Source: Thalassobaculum sp. OXR-137 (GTDB lineage Bacteria > Pseudomonadota > Alphaproteobacteria > Thalassobaculales > Thalassobaculaceae). From it: 64,000 bases of DNA. Made by a program: the position numbers and the translations under genes. This document shows positions 18,946-27,490 of the stretch, in pieces. The stretch covers positions 3,580,001 to 3,644,000 of the forward strand of contig NZ_CP139715.1 in the NCBI RefSeq assembly GCF_034377285.1, written 5' to 3'. Under the pieces are notes generated by a model. It worked only from the letters and a program-made list of their open reading frames with translations. It was not told the DNA's origin and searched no databases. Every line of letters starts with the position of its first letter. Within the stretch, counting starts at the first letter, position 1.

Positions 18946-19752
18946 TCAGGCGACGGCGGGAAGGGGATCCGCCAGGAGTTTGCGGGTCGCGGCCGTGACG
19001 TCGTCTTGACGCATCAGCGACTCGCCGATCAGGAAGCAGCGCGCGCCGATCCGGGCCATGCGGCCGAGATCCTCCGGCGTGAACAGGCCGCTCTCCGCGA
19101 TCAGGGTTCGGTCCTTCGGCACCATGGACGCAAGATTCTCCGCCGTGGCGAGGTCGGTGGTCATGGTCTTCAGGTTGCGGTTGTTCACCCCGATCAGCGG
19201 CGAGGACAGCTTGAGCGCCCGCGCCATCTCTTCTGCGTCGTGCACCTCCACCAGCACGTCCATGCCGAGATCGGTCGCCGCACTCTCCAACTCGGCGGCG
19301 AGGCCGTCGTCCAGCGCCGCCATGATCAGCAGGATGCAGTCGGCGCCCAGCGCGCGGGCCTCCACGATCTGGTAGGGATCGAGCATGAAGTCCTTGCGCA
19401 GGGCCGGCAGGTCGACGGCCGCGCGCGCCGCCTCCAGATAGGCGTCCTTGCCCTGGAAATACTTCTCGTCGGTCAGCACGGAGAGACAGGTCGCCCCGCC
19501 CTCGGCATAGGCGCGGGCAAGGGCGGGCGGATCGAAATCGGCGCGGATCAGCCCCTTGGACGGCGAGGCCTTCTTGATCTCGGCGATCAGGCCGTAGCCG
19601 GTCTTCGACGCGGCGGTCAGCGCCTTGGCGAAGCCGCGCGGGGCGGAGGCGGCCTTCGCCAACTCCTCCAGCTCGGCCAGCGACCGCCGGTCCTTGCGCT
19701 CGGCGATCTCGCCGCGCTTGTGCTCGCAGATCTCCGCCAGAACGTCGCGCAT
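18946..19752 (-). CDS. trpC: Indole-3-glycerol phosphate synthase
   Basis: TrpC closes the indole ring from CdRP in tryptophan synthesis. The 268-residue single-domain TIM barrel includes [16 protein letters not shown] (catalytic lysine region), [41 protein letters not shown] and [11 protein letters not shown]. It is not fused to TrpF. The start ATG shares one base with the trpD stop, so translation is coupled. Confidence 0.96.
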   Translation of the reverse strand: MRDVLAEICEHKRGEIAERKDRRSLAELEELAKAASAPRGFAKALTAASKTGYGLIAEIKKASPSKGLIRADFDPPALARAYAEGGATCLSVLTDEKYFQGKDAYLEAARAAVDLPALRKDFMLDPYQIVEARALGADCILLIMAALDDGLAAELESAATDLGMDVLVEVHDAEEMARALKLSSPLIGVNNRNLKTMTTDLATAENLASMVPKDRTLIAESGLFTPEDLGRMARIGARCFLIGESLMRQDDVTAATRKLLADPLPAVA

Positions 19753-20783
19753 CAGGCGCTCTCCCGGTTGGTCATCTCGACCAGGGCGTCCAGTTTCGCC
19801 TTGGCCTTGCCGCTGTCGATGCTGTCGGCGGCCATCTCGGCCCCGGCCTTGATATCGGCTGCCTTGCCCGCCACCACCAGGGCCGCGCCGGCATTCAGCA
19901 GAACGATATCGCGATAGGGGCCCGTCGCCCCCTCCAGCACCTCGCGCAGGGCGACGGCGTTCTGCGCCGGATCGGCGCCGCGCACGGCGTCGATCGGGGC
20001 GCGGTCCAGCCCGGCATCCTCCGGCGTGACCTCGAAGGTTTTCACTTTGCCGTCCTGCAGGCTGGCCACATGGGTCGGGCCGGACAGGGTCAGCTCGTCC
20101 AGCCCGTCGCCATGGACGACCCAGGCGCGGGTGGAGCCCAACTGGCCCAGGGTCTCGGCCATCGGCACGATCCAGTCGCGGGAGAAGGCGCCGACGAGCT
20201 GGGTCTTCACCATGCCCGGATTGGACAGCGGACCCAGGATGTTGAACAGGGTACGGGTGCCGAGCTCGACCCGGGGGCCGGCCACGTGGCGCATGGCGCT
20301 GTGGTGGCGCGGCGCCATGAAGAAGCAGATGCCGACCTCGTCGATTGCCTTCTTCACCAGCTTCATGTCGCAGTCGGTGTTCACGCCCAGATGGGTCAGC
20401 ACGTCGGCGGCCCCGGAACGCGAGGACAGGGCCCGGTTGCCGTGCTTGGCCACCGGCACGCCGGCGCCGGCGATCACGAAGGAGGCGGCGGTGGAGATGT
20501 TGTAGGTCTTCGCCCCGTCGCCGCCGGTGCCGACATTGTCCATGGCATCGGCGGGAACCTCGACCTTCAGGGCCTTGGCCCGCATGGCCCGGGCCGCCCC
20601 GGTGATTTCCGGCACGGTCTCTCCGCGCACCCGCAGCGCCATCAGGAAGCCGCCGACCTGGGCCGGGGTGGCGTTGCCCGACATGATGATGTCGAAGGCG
20701 CTCTCGGCCTGTTCCTCGCTCAGGGACGCCCCGGTCGCCGCGTGGGCGATCAGGGTCTTCATGTCCCCCAGATCGCCGCTCAT
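19752..20783 (-). CDS. trpD: Anthranilate phosphoribosyltransferase
   Basis: TrpD transfers phosphoribosyl from PRPP to anthranilate. The 343-residue protein has an N-terminal helical domain and the PRPP-binding motif [15 protein letters not shown], then [36 protein letters not shown] and [10 protein letters not shown]. The open frame extends upstream through trpG out of frame; the true start is the ATG at 20783 because it overlaps the trpG stop as ATGA. TrpD and the amidotransferase TrpG are therefore separate polypeptides here. Confidence 0.96.
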   Translation of the reverse strand: MSGDLGDMKTLIAHAATGASLSEEQAESAFDIIMSGNATPAQVGGFLMALRVRGETVPEITGAARAMRAKALKVEVPADAMDNVGTGGDGAKTYNISTAASFVIAGAGVPVAKHGNRALSSRSGAADVLTHLGVNTDCDMKLVKKAIDEVGICFFMAPRHHSAMRHVAGPRVELGTRTLFNILGPLSNPGMVKTQLVGAFSRDWIVPMAETLGQLGSTRAWVVHGDGLDELTLSGPTHVASLQDGKVKTFEVTPEDAGLDRAPIDAVRGADPAQNAVALREVLEGATGPYRDIVLLNAGAALVVAGKAADIKAGAEMAADSIDSGKAKAKLDALVEMTNRESA

Positions 20784-21412
20784 GTCCCGGTTCTCTTCAG
20801 CCGCGCCTCGATCTCCTCGATCGGCTGGATCGGCTGGCCGTTGAAGCCGGCCAGGCGCAGGAAGTTGCCCAGCATCCGGTGGCCGAACTGGGAGGCGATG
20901 CTCTCCGGGTGGAACTGCACGCCGTAGCACGGGTAGTCGCGGTGCTTCAGCCCCATGACGATGCCGTCCTCGGTCCAGGCCGTCTTCTCCAAGACATCCG
21001 GCCAGCCCTCGGTCGGGACCACCAGCGAGTGATAGCGCGTCACCTCGAAGGGCGAGGGCAGGCCCTCGAAGATACCGGTGCCGGTGTGATGCACCTCCGA
21101 CACCTTGCCATGCATCGGCACCGGGGCCCGGGTCACCGTGCCGCCGAAGGCCTGGCCCATGGTCTGGTGGCCCAGGCACACGCCCAGCATCGGGATGCTC
21201 GGCGCGCAGCGTTCCACCAGTTCCAGACAGATGCCGGCTCGGTCCGGATCGCAGGGACCGGGCGAGATGACGATACCCTCCGGGTTGAGATCGATGATCT
21301 CGTCCACGGTGATCTTGTCGTTCCGCCGCACCTCGAACCGTGCTCCCAGTTCCCCGAGGAAGTGGTAGAGGTTGTAGGTGAAGCTGTCGTAATTATCGAT
21401 CAGCAGAAACAT
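20780..21412 (-). CDS. trpG: Anthranilate synthase component II (glutamine amidotransferase)
   Basis: TrpG hydrolyses glutamine and channels ammonia to TrpE for anthranilate formation; it can also serve p-aminobenzoate synthesis. The 210-residue class I amidotransferase starts [15 protein letters not shown]. It has nucleophile Cys79 in GVCLGHQ and the His168/Glu170 pair in [20 protein letters not shown] is also present. The gene opens the trpGDC-moaC-moeA run. Unusually, trpE is not directly upstream; the next gene is divergent. Confidence 0.94.
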   Translation of the reverse strand: MFLLIDNYDSFTYNLYHFLGELGARFEVRRNDKITVDEIIDLNPEGIVISPGPCDPDRAGICLELVERCAPSIPMLGVCLGHQTMGQAFGGTVTRAPVPMHGKVSEVHHTGTGIFEGLPSPFEVTRYHSLVVPTEGWPDVLEKTAWTEDGIVMGLKHRDYPCYGVQFHPESIASQFGHRMLGNFLRLAGFNGQPIQPIEEIEARLKRTGT

Positions 21413-21501
21413 TTCAATCGCTTGGAGACGGTTGTTTATGTAGCGGACTAGCCGTTGCGTGCTACCTTATCAACCCCAGGACCGGCAGAGAAGCGGCTAG
21501 C

Positions 21502-22668
21502 ATGGCGGCACAGCGCAAGAAGCCCACGCGCAGCAGGAAGCAGACCTCCCCAACGGGCGGCGGGATGCTGCGGCGCGCCGGGATTGCGGTCGTCGCCGCA
21601 GGCATCCTGTTCGGCGGCGGCATCGCCGTGGGCGCGTGGATCGCCGGCGGCGGGAGCCTGCCCGAACTGAGCGCGAGTCGCGATCTCCTGGGCACGCCCA
21701 AGGGGACGACGCCCGCTCCGGCCCAGACCGCGACCAAGGCGCCGGTGCCGGTCCAGAAGCCGACCCAGACTGCCGTTCAGGCCGAGCCGGGCATCCCGCT
21801 GCCGAAGATGGCCAAGGCGGTCGAGGCGATGAAGCAGGCAGAGGCGGCACCGCGGCCCGCACCCGCGCCGGCCCAGGTCGCCGCCCTGCCGGCCAAGCCG
21901 CCGACCGCCGATGAGGGAGACCTGCCCGCCTGGCGCCGCTATGCGGTGGCGGCCGACATGTCCGGCGGCGGTCCCTTCATCGCCATCGTGCTGGACGATC
22001 TCGGCATCGACGTGCGCCGCTCCAACCGGGCGGTGGCGCTGCCCGCACCGGTGACCCTGGCCTATCTGCCCTATGCCGAAGGTCTGGACAGCCAGACCGC
22101 GGCGGCGCGCAACGCGGGGCACGAACTGCTGGTCCATATCCCGATGCAGCCCCATGGCGAGGATGCCGATCCGGGGCCGAACGCGCTCGACATGCGCCTG
22201 GGCGCCATCGAGGTGCTGAGCCGGCTGGACTGGGATCTCGCCCGGTTTTCCGGCTATGTCGGCATCAACAACCACATGGGCAGCCTGTTCACCGAGAGCG
22301 AGGAGGGCATGCGCCTGGTGGCCGAGGGACTGCGCGACCGGGGGCTGCTGTTCCTGGACAGCCTGACCTCGCCGAAGAGCGTGGCGGCCTCCACCGTCGC
22401 ATCCTACGGCGTGCCGACGACGGTGCGCGACGTGTTCCTCGACAATACCGACAGCCCGGAGGAGGTGGCGATGCGTCTGGAACAGACAGAGAAGGTGGCC
22501 CGCAAGGCCGGCACGGCGATCGCCATCGGCCATCCGCGCGACAACACCCTGGCCGTGCTGGAGGACTGGATCCCGAAGGCCAAGGCCGCCGGCTTCACCC
22601 TGGTGCCGCTGACCGCCGTGCTGGATATCCGGCGCGGCATGGCCACCCAGCAGGCGAGCCGGCCGTGA
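21502..22668 (+). CDS. Divergent polysaccharide deacetylase family protein (YibQ-like)
   Basis: This family (formerly DUF610) is a distant branch of the NodB-type polysaccharide deacetylases, thought to act in the periplasm on cell-wall material; the substrate is not established. The 388-residue protein has a basic N-terminus, one membrane anchor (residues about 25-48) and an Ala/Pro/Lys-rich linker to about residue 135. The catalytic-like domain carries IAIVLDDLGID, LVHIPMQPHGEDADPGPNAL, GINNHMGSLFTE and AIAIGHPRDNTL. It overlaps the following acetyltransferase gene by four bases. It occupies the position upstream of trpG where trpE is often found. Confidence 0.88.
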   Translation: MAAQRKKPTRSRKQTSPTGGGMLRRAGIAVVAAGILFGGGIAVGAWIAGGGSLPELSASRDLLGTPKGTTPAPAQTATKAPVPVQKPTQTAVQAEPGIPLPKMAKAVEAMKQAEAAPRPAPAPAQVAALPAKPPTADEGDLPAWRRYAVAADMSGGGPFIAIVLDDLGIDVRRSNRAVALPAPVTLAYLPYAEGLDSQTAAARNAGHELLVHIPMQPHGEDADPGPNALDMRLGAIEVLSRLDWDLARFSGYVGINNHMGSLFTESEEGMRLVAEGLRDRGLLFLDSLTSPKSVAASTVASYGVPTTVRDVFLDNTDSPEEVAMRLEQTEKVARKAGTAIAIGHPRDNTLAVLEDWIPKAKAAGFTLVPLTAVLDIRRGMATQQASRP

Positions 22669-23147
22669 GCGGGGCTGAATTGCCGCCGGTCACTTGGCGC
22701 TGGCACCGATGGGACCAGCTCGACCGGGACCAGCTCTACGCGATTCTGAAGGCACGGGTGGACATCTTCGTGGTCGAGCAGGAATGTCCCTATCCGGAGA
22801 TCGACGGCAAGGATCCCAAGGCGCTGCATCTGCTGGGCTATGACGGGCATCCGGGGGACGGCGTGCTGCTGGCCTATGCGCGGCTGTTCGCGCCCGGAGT
22901 GTACTATGCCGAGCCGGCGGTCGGCCGGGTGCTGACGACGCCGGCGGCCCGGGGGCGGGGTGTGGGCCGCCTGCTGATGGCGGAGTGCCACCGCTTCTCC
23001 GAGGCGACGTTCGGCACCCCGGCGGTCCGGTTGAACGGGCAGGCCTATCTGAAGGAGTTCTACGAGAGCCTGGGCTACGCCGCCGTCATGGGACCGTATG
23101 ACGAGGACGGCATTCCGCATTACGAGATGCTTCGGGCCGCACCGTAG
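22665..23147 (+). CDS. GNAT family acetyltransferase, ElaA-like
   Basis: A 160-residue acetyl-CoA-dependent N-acetyltransferase of the ElaA type. The opening WRWHRWDQLDRDQLYAILKARVDIFVVEQ and ECPYPEIDGKDP are diagnostic of ElaA. The acetyl-CoA pyrophosphate loop reads ARGRGVGRLLM, and the C-terminal YLKEFYESLGYAAV and HYEML fit. The substrate is unknown. The GTG start overlaps the preceding stop, so the gene is coupled to the deacetylase. Confidence 0.87.
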   Translation: MSGAELPPVTWRWHRWDQLDRDQLYAILKARVDIFVVEQECPYPEIDGKDPKALHLLGYDGHPGDGVLLAYARLFAPGVYYAEPAVGRVLTTPAARGRGVGRLLMAECHRFSEATFGTPAVRLNGQAYLKEFYESLGYAAVMGPYDEDGIPHYEMLRAAP

Positions 23148-23180
23148 CGTCCGGTCGGGGGCGGTGCCTATCGTCGCGCC

Positions 23181-23936
23181 ATGACGGATTTCGCTGATCT
23201 CGCGGCCATAGTCGGTGTCCTGTTTCTCGCCGGCCTGGTGAAGGGCGTGGTCGGGCTCGGCCTGCCCACGGTCAGCCTGGCGCTGCTGACCCCGATTCTC
23301 GGCCTGCCGGCGGCTATGGCGGCGATGCTGCTGCCGTCCTTTCTGACCAATCTGCAGCAGGCGCTCACCGGCGGGGAGACCCCGGCGATGCTGCGCCGAT
23401 TCTGGCCGTTTCTGGCGGCGGTGGCGCTCGGCACCCTGGCGACCTCCGGTGCGGTGGCCCTGGTCCCCTCCGACCTGCTGGTGATCCTGCTGGGGGCGTC
23501 GATTGCGGTCTATGCCGCGCTCGGCCTGCTGACCCCGCCCTGGCCGCAGCCAGGATCGCGGGAGCGCTGGCTCGGGCCGCTCTGCGGTCTCGTCACCGGG
23601 CTGCTGACCGGCATGACCGGCTCCTTCGTGATCCCGTCCGTGCCGTATCTGCAGTCCCTGGCGCTGGGCCGTGACCGGCTGGTGCAGATGATGGGGGCGA
23701 CCTTCACGGTGGCCACGCTCGCCCTGGCGCTCGGCCTCGGCGGGCGCGGTCTGATCGGCGGCGGCGCGGCACTCGGTACCCTGGCCGGGGTGATTCCCGC
23801 CTTTCTCGGCATGGAGATCGGCCGCCGGCTGCGCGGCCGGCTATCGGAGCAGGCCTTTCGCCGCGCGCTTTTCACGGCACTGTTGCTACTGGGGATCTGG
23901 ATGATCGGGCGGGAACTGGCTAGCGTCGCTGCATGA
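23181..23936 (+). CDS. TauE/SafE family sulfite/organosulfonate exporter-like permease
   Basis: A 251-residue integral membrane protein with about eight hydrophobic segments. It shows the TauE/SafE internal pattern, with the repeated GLVKGVVGLGLPTVSLALL near the N-terminus and GLVTGLLTGMTGSFVIPSVPYLQ in the middle. Characterised members export sulfite, sulfoacetate or related anions, but most are unassigned. It overlaps the nitroreductase gene downstream by four bases. The cysDN genes are about 5 kb away with other genes between, so no sulfur role should be assumed. Confidence 0.85.
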   Translation: MTDFADLAAIVGVLFLAGLVKGVVGLGLPTVSLALLTPILGLPAAMAAMLLPSFLTNLQQALTGGETPAMLRRFWPFLAAVALGTLATSGAVALVPSDLLVILLGASIAVYAALGLLTPPWPQPGSRERWLGPLCGLVTGLLTGMTGSFVIPSVPYLQSLALGRDRLVQMMGATFTVATLALALGLGGRGLIGGGAALGTLAGVIPAFLGMEIGRRLRGRLSEQAFRRALFTALLLLGIWMIGRELASVAA

Positions 23937-24643
23937 CAGATCATGCCCCCAATATCCCGCTCCCCGTTTCCGACCTTAACCCGGTGGAAGAGGCCGTCGG
24001 CCAGCGCCGTTCCGTGCGCGGCTTCAAGCCCGACCCGGTACCGCGCGAGACGGTCGAACGCATCCTCCAGATCGCCGCCCGCGCCCCGTCCGGTACCAAC
24101 ATGCAGCCCTGGAAGGTGCATGTCCTGACCGGCAAGGCACGGGAGGATCTGTCCGCGGCGATCATGACCGCCTTCGATAGCGGCGAGGAACACAAGGGCG
24201 AGTGGGCCTATTACCCCAAGCAGTTCCGCGAGCCGTATCTGGCGCGCCGGCGCAAGGTGGGCTGGGACCTCTACGGGCTGGTCGGCATCGCCAAGGGCGA
24301 CTCTGAGAAGATGCATGTGCAGCACGGCCGCAACTACACCTTCTTCGACGCGCCGGTGGGGCTGGTCTTCACCATCGACCGGGACCTGGAGATCGGCTCT
24401 TGGCTGGATTACGGGATGTTCCTGCAGAACGTGATGCTGGTCGCCCGCTCCCACGGGCTGGAGACCTGCCCTCAGGCGGCCTTCGCGCCGTTCCATAAGG
24501 TCATCCGGGAGAGCCTGGGGCTCGACGAGATGGAGGCCGTGGTCTGCGGCATGTCGCTCGGCTACGCGGACTGGGATCGGCCGGAGAACACGCTGATCAC
24601 CGACCGGGCGCCACTCGAGGATTTCGTCAAGTTTCGGGAGTAG
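23933..24643 (+). CDS. Nitroreductase family FMN-dependent oxidoreductase
   Basis: A 236-residue flavoprotein of the NfsB/BluB-like superfamily. The FMN phosphate site is seen as AVGQRRSVRGFKPDPV at residues about 16-31, and the flavin-ring motif as ARAPSGTNMQPWKVH. The C-terminal part has GLETCPQAAFAPF and GMSLGYADWDRPENTL. Such enzymes reduce nitroaromatics, quinones or enones with NAD(P)H; the physiological substrate is unknown. It ends just before a long inverted-repeat element. Confidence 0.88.
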   Translation: MTDHAPNIPLPVSDLNPVEEAVGQRRSVRGFKPDPVPRETVERILQIAARAPSGTNMQPWKVHVLTGKAREDLSAAIMTAFDSGEEHKGEWAYYPKQFREPYLARRRKVGWDLYGLVGIAKGDSEKMHVQHGRNYTFFDAPVGLVFTIDRDLEIGSWLDYGMFLQNVMLVARSHGLETCPQAAFAPFHKVIRESLGLDEMEAVVCGMSLGYADWDRPENTLITDRAPLEDFVKFRE

Positions 24644-24654
24644 GGGGCGGATCC

Positions 24655-24769
24655 GGCCCTTCGACATGCCCCGATGGGGCTGCTCAGGGCGAGGTCGGGG
24701 TGTTGACTGCATTGTCTTAGACCTCGCCCTGAGCAACCCCGGATCCGGTCCGGGGCGTGTCGAAGGGCC
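24655..24769. repeat. Dispersed inverted-repeat element, copy A
   Basis: The outer arms GGCCCTTCGACA and TGTCGAAGGGCC are perfect complements, as are the inner arms GCTCAGGGCGAGGTC and GACCTCGCCCTGAGC. Between outer and inner arm on each side is a small CCCC/GGGG hairpin. The central 23 bases are unique. Copy B at 27358-27482 has the same arms. It follows the nitroreductase gene and could fold into one long cruciform or RNA hairpin. The remaining 136 bases before the next gene hold nothing recognisable except its ribosome site. Confidence 0.85.
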
Positions 24770-24905
24770 CTCCCGAGCACGGGGCATGGTCAGGCGGACC
24801 GGGCGCGCATTCCCCCCATTGCCGCCACACCCGCCCGCTTGTCATGATCCCCGCCAACCAGACACAAACCAGAACACCAGAGGGCGCAGCCCCGGGAGAG
24901 GAAAC

Positions 24906-25694
24906 ATGAGCCGGATCAGTGTCATCACCGGCGGTGCCAGCGGCATCGGCCGGGCCAGTGCCGAGGTGCTGGCGGAACGGGGCGACACCCTCGTCATCGC
25001 CGACATGAACGCCGAGGGTGCGGCCAAGGCCGCCGAGGAGCTGAAAGTCGCCGGGGCCGCCGCCCATGCGCTGGCGCTCGATGTCGCCGACGACGCGGCG
25101 GTGGAGGATTTCTTCGACCGGGTGGAGAGCGAGATCGGCGCGGTCGGCGCCGTCGTCCACGCCGCCGGCATCCTGCAGAACGCCATGACCACCGAACGCA
25201 TGGACCGGGCCGAAGCCGACCGGATCATGGACGTGAACTATCGCGGCACCTGGTCGGTGAACGTCGCCGCCTGCCGCCGCATGAAGGCGCGTCAGGCCGG
25301 GGCGGTCGTCAATCTCGCCTCGATCAACAGCTTCACCGCCCTGCCAATCCCCAGCTACAACGTCTCCAAGGCGGCGGTGAAGGCGCTGACCGAGATCCTG
25401 GCGGTGGAATACGGCATCCACGGCATCCGGGTGAACGCGGTCGCCCCGACCTACACCATCACTCCGGCGATCCAGGCCCGCATCGACAGCGGCCACCGCG
25501 ATCCCGAGGCGATCCGCGATGCCGGTGCGCTGAAGATCCTGGTCACTCCGCGCAACATCGCCGAGCCGATAGCCTTCCTGCTGTCGGACGCCGCCGCCGC
25601 CATCACCGGCGTGACCCTGCCGGTGGACGCGGGCTACGCGCCGAACACCACCTACCGCAGCTACGTCGCCCCGGTGGAGGGCTTCGGCCAATAG
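24906..25694 (+). CDS. Short-chain dehydrogenase/reductase (SDR)
   Basis: A 262-residue classical SDR. The dinucleotide-binding motif is VITGGASGIGRASAE at the N-terminus. HAAGI occupies the usual NNAG position, and the catalytic set is Ser in NLASINSFTA plus YNVSK (Tyr and Lys). GIRVNAVAPTYTITPA follows, then the C-terminal LPVDAGY. An aspartate after the second strand (VIADMN) favours NAD(H). The start at 24906 follows GGGAGAGG. It is followed after 87 bases by the two CoA-transferase genes, suggesting oxidation of a hydroxyacyl-type intermediate in the same pathway. Confidence 0.9.
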   Translation: MSRISVITGGASGIGRASAEVLAERGDTLVIADMNAEGAAKAAEELKVAGAAAHALALDVADDAAVEDFFDRVESEIGAVGAVVHAAGILQNAMTTERMDRAEADRIMDVNYRGTWSVNVAACRRMKARQAGAVVNLASINSFTALPIPSYNVSKAAVKALTEILAVEYGIHGIRVNAVAPTYTITPAIQARIDSGHRDPEAIRDAGALKILVTPRNIAEPIAFLLSDAAAAITGVTLPVDAGYAPNTTYRSYVAPVEGFGQ

Positions 25695-25781
25695 GCCGGC
25701 CGGCACCGGTCTGATGCCGGCGCGGCCGTTGATCGGCGCGCGCGACCGGCGCAGACTTGGCCGGGATATCGGGAGGAAACG

Positions 25782-26606
25782 ATGACCGAAATGGTGACCA
25801 GCCTCGGCGCGCTCGCCGCCAAGGTGACGGACGGCGCGACGATCGCCCTGCCGCCGGACTATTCCGGCTGCGCCAATGCCCTGTGGCGGGCGGTGATCCG
25901 CCGGGGGGTAAAGGACCTGCACCTCGTCGGCGTGCCGGTGTTCGGCTATCACGGCGACCTGCTGATCGGCGCGGGCTGCGTCAAGGTGGCCGAGACCTCC
26001 GCCGTCACCCTGGGCGAGCACGGATTGGCCCCGCGCTTCACCGCCGCGGTGAAGGCCGGCAGCATCATCGTGAAGGACGCCACGTGCCCCGCCATCCATG
26101 CCGGGCTGCAGGCGGCCGAGCGGGGGGCGCCGTTCTCGGTCATGCGCGGGCTCATCGGCTCCGACATCCTGGCCCGCCGCGACGACTGGAAGGTCATCGA
26201 GAACCCGTTCGGCGACAACGATCCGGTGGTCGCCATCCCGGCCCTGACCCCGGATCTCGCGGTGTTCCATGCGGCCAAGGCCGACCGTCACGGCAATGTC
26301 TGGATCGGCGTGCGGCGCGAGCTGATGGTCATGGCCCATGCCGCCCGCGACACGCTGGTGACGGTGGAGGAGATCGTCGACGGAGACCTGATGGCCGATC
26401 CGGCGACCAAGGCCGGCACCATACCCGGCCTGTACGTCACCGCCATGGCCGAGGCGAAGGAGGGGAGTTGGCCCCAGGGCTTGCCCGCCACCGACCTGGT
26501 CGCCGATCAGGGCCACCTCGCGCGCTATGCCGAGATGGCGAAGACGGAAGAGGGCTTCGCCGCCTATCTGGCGGAATACGTGACCGGCCGGGAGGCGGCG
26601 GAATGA
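25782..26606 (+). CDS. CoA-transferase family I, alpha subunit (glutaconate CoA-transferase/IpdA-like)
   Basis: A 274-residue CoA-transferase alpha subunit. The fold pattern is seen in DGATIALPPDYSGCANALWRAV and HLVGVPVFGYHGDLLIGAG, then VIENPFGDNDPVVAIPALTPDLAVFHAAKADRHGNVWIG, the conserved segment in which incoming acids are bound. It overlaps the beta-subunit gene by four bases. Family members move CoA between organic acids, or act as ring-opening hydrolases (IpdAB). Which reaction applies here cannot be read from the sequence. The SDR upstream is probably in the same operon. Confidence 0.82.
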   Translation: MTEMVTSLGALAAKVTDGATIALPPDYSGCANALWRAVIRRGVKDLHLVGVPVFGYHGDLLIGAGCVKVAETSAVTLGEHGLAPRFTAAVKAGSIIVKDATCPAIHAGLQAAERGAPFSVMRGLIGSDILARRDDWKVIENPFGDNDPVVAIPALTPDLAVFHAAKADRHGNVWIGVRRELMVMAHAARDTLVTVEEIVDGDLMADPATKAGTIPGLYVTAMAEAKEGSWPQGLPATDLVADQGHLARYAEMAKTEEGFAAYLAEYVTGREAAE

Positions 26607-27349
26607 CCGATTCCGATGTGCAGTTGGAAGAGATCCTGATCCACACCATCGCCGGCATGCTGGACGGGCTGCGCCATGTGGCGGTCGGCGCGTCCTCGCC
26701 GGTACCGGGGGCGGCGGCGCTGCTGGCCCGGGCGCGGTCCGGCGATGCGACCCGGGTCTCGGTGCTGGGATCGGAGGATCACAACTTCTTCTCCGACGGC
26801 GGCAAGGAGCTGTTCGACTGCGCCGGGCAGGGGCGGATCGACGCGTTCTTCCTCTCCGGCGCCCAGATCGACGGCAAGGCCAACATCAACCTGGTCTCCA
26901 TCGGCGATCTGGACCTGCCCAAGGCGCGGTTCCCGGGCTCCTTCGGCTCCGGTTACCTGTATTACGTGGTGCCGCGGGTGATCCTGTTCCGGCTGGAGCA
27001 CACCAAGCGCACGCTGGTGGAACAGGTGGATTTCATCTCCGCGCCGGGCTTCTCCGAGCCGAACGTCTACCGGCCGGGCGGCCCCTTCGCGATGATCACC
27101 GACCGCTGCCTGTTCGACGTGGACAAGGAGCGCCGTCGCTTCGTGCTGAAGAGCGTGCATCCGGGCGAGACGGTCGAGAGCATCGCGGAGAACACCGGCT
27201 TCGACTACGACGTGCCGGCCGAGGTGCCCACCACGCCGCTGCCGGACGCGGAGACCCTGGCCCTGATGCGCGGCCGCATCGCCGGCGAGATCGCCGAGAT
27301 CTATCCGGGATTTGCGAAGCGGGTCTTCGGGCTGGAGAAGGCGGCTTAG
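26603..27349 (+). CDS. CoA-transferase family I, beta subunit (glutaconate CoA-transferase/IpdB-like)
   Basis: A 248-residue partner of the preceding subunit, starting at the ATG that overlaps its stop. It has GLRHVAVGASSPVPGAAALLAR, the segment SEDHNFFSDGGKELFD and then FLSGAQIDGKANINLVSIGDL, which is typical of beta subunits. In transferases a glutamate forms the CoA thioester; here a Glu lies in GSEDHN, but I cannot assign it as catalytic without alignment. In IpdAB that Glu is absent and the enzyme is a hydrolase. It ends 8 bases before repeat copy B. Confidence 0.82.
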   Translation: MTDSDVQLEEILIHTIAGMLDGLRHVAVGASSPVPGAAALLARARSGDATRVSVLGSEDHNFFSDGGKELFDCAGQGRIDAFFLSGAQIDGKANINLVSIGDLDLPKARFPGSFGSGYLYYVVPRVILFRLEHTKRTLVEQVDFISAPGFSEPNVYRPGGPFAMITDRCLFDVDKERRRFVLKSVHPGETVESIAENTGFDYDVPAEVPTTPLPDAETLALMRGRIAGEIAEIYPGFAKRVFGLEKAA

Positions 27350-27357
27350 GGACTGCC

Positions 27358-27482
27358 GGCCCTTCGACACGCCCCCGCCGAAGAGCGGGGGCTGCTCAGG
27401 GCGAGGTCAAATCAAGGAAACTTAAGCCCACCAGAACACTGACCTCGCCCTGAGCAGCCCCATCGGGGCGTGTCGAAGGGCC
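27358..27482. repeat. Dispersed inverted-repeat element, copy B
   Basis: Same architecture as copy A. The outer arms (GGCCCTTCGACA / TGTCGAAGGGCC) and inner arms (GCTCAGGGCGAGGTC at 27394 / GACCTCGCCCTGAGC at 27441) are identical to those of copy A. The small hairpins differ (CCCCCGCcgaagaGCGGGGG on the left) and the core of 32 bases is unrelated. It sits between the convergent CoA-transferase and hemA genes and may also act as a terminator. Confidence 0.85.
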
Positions 27483-27490
27483 GCCATGTG

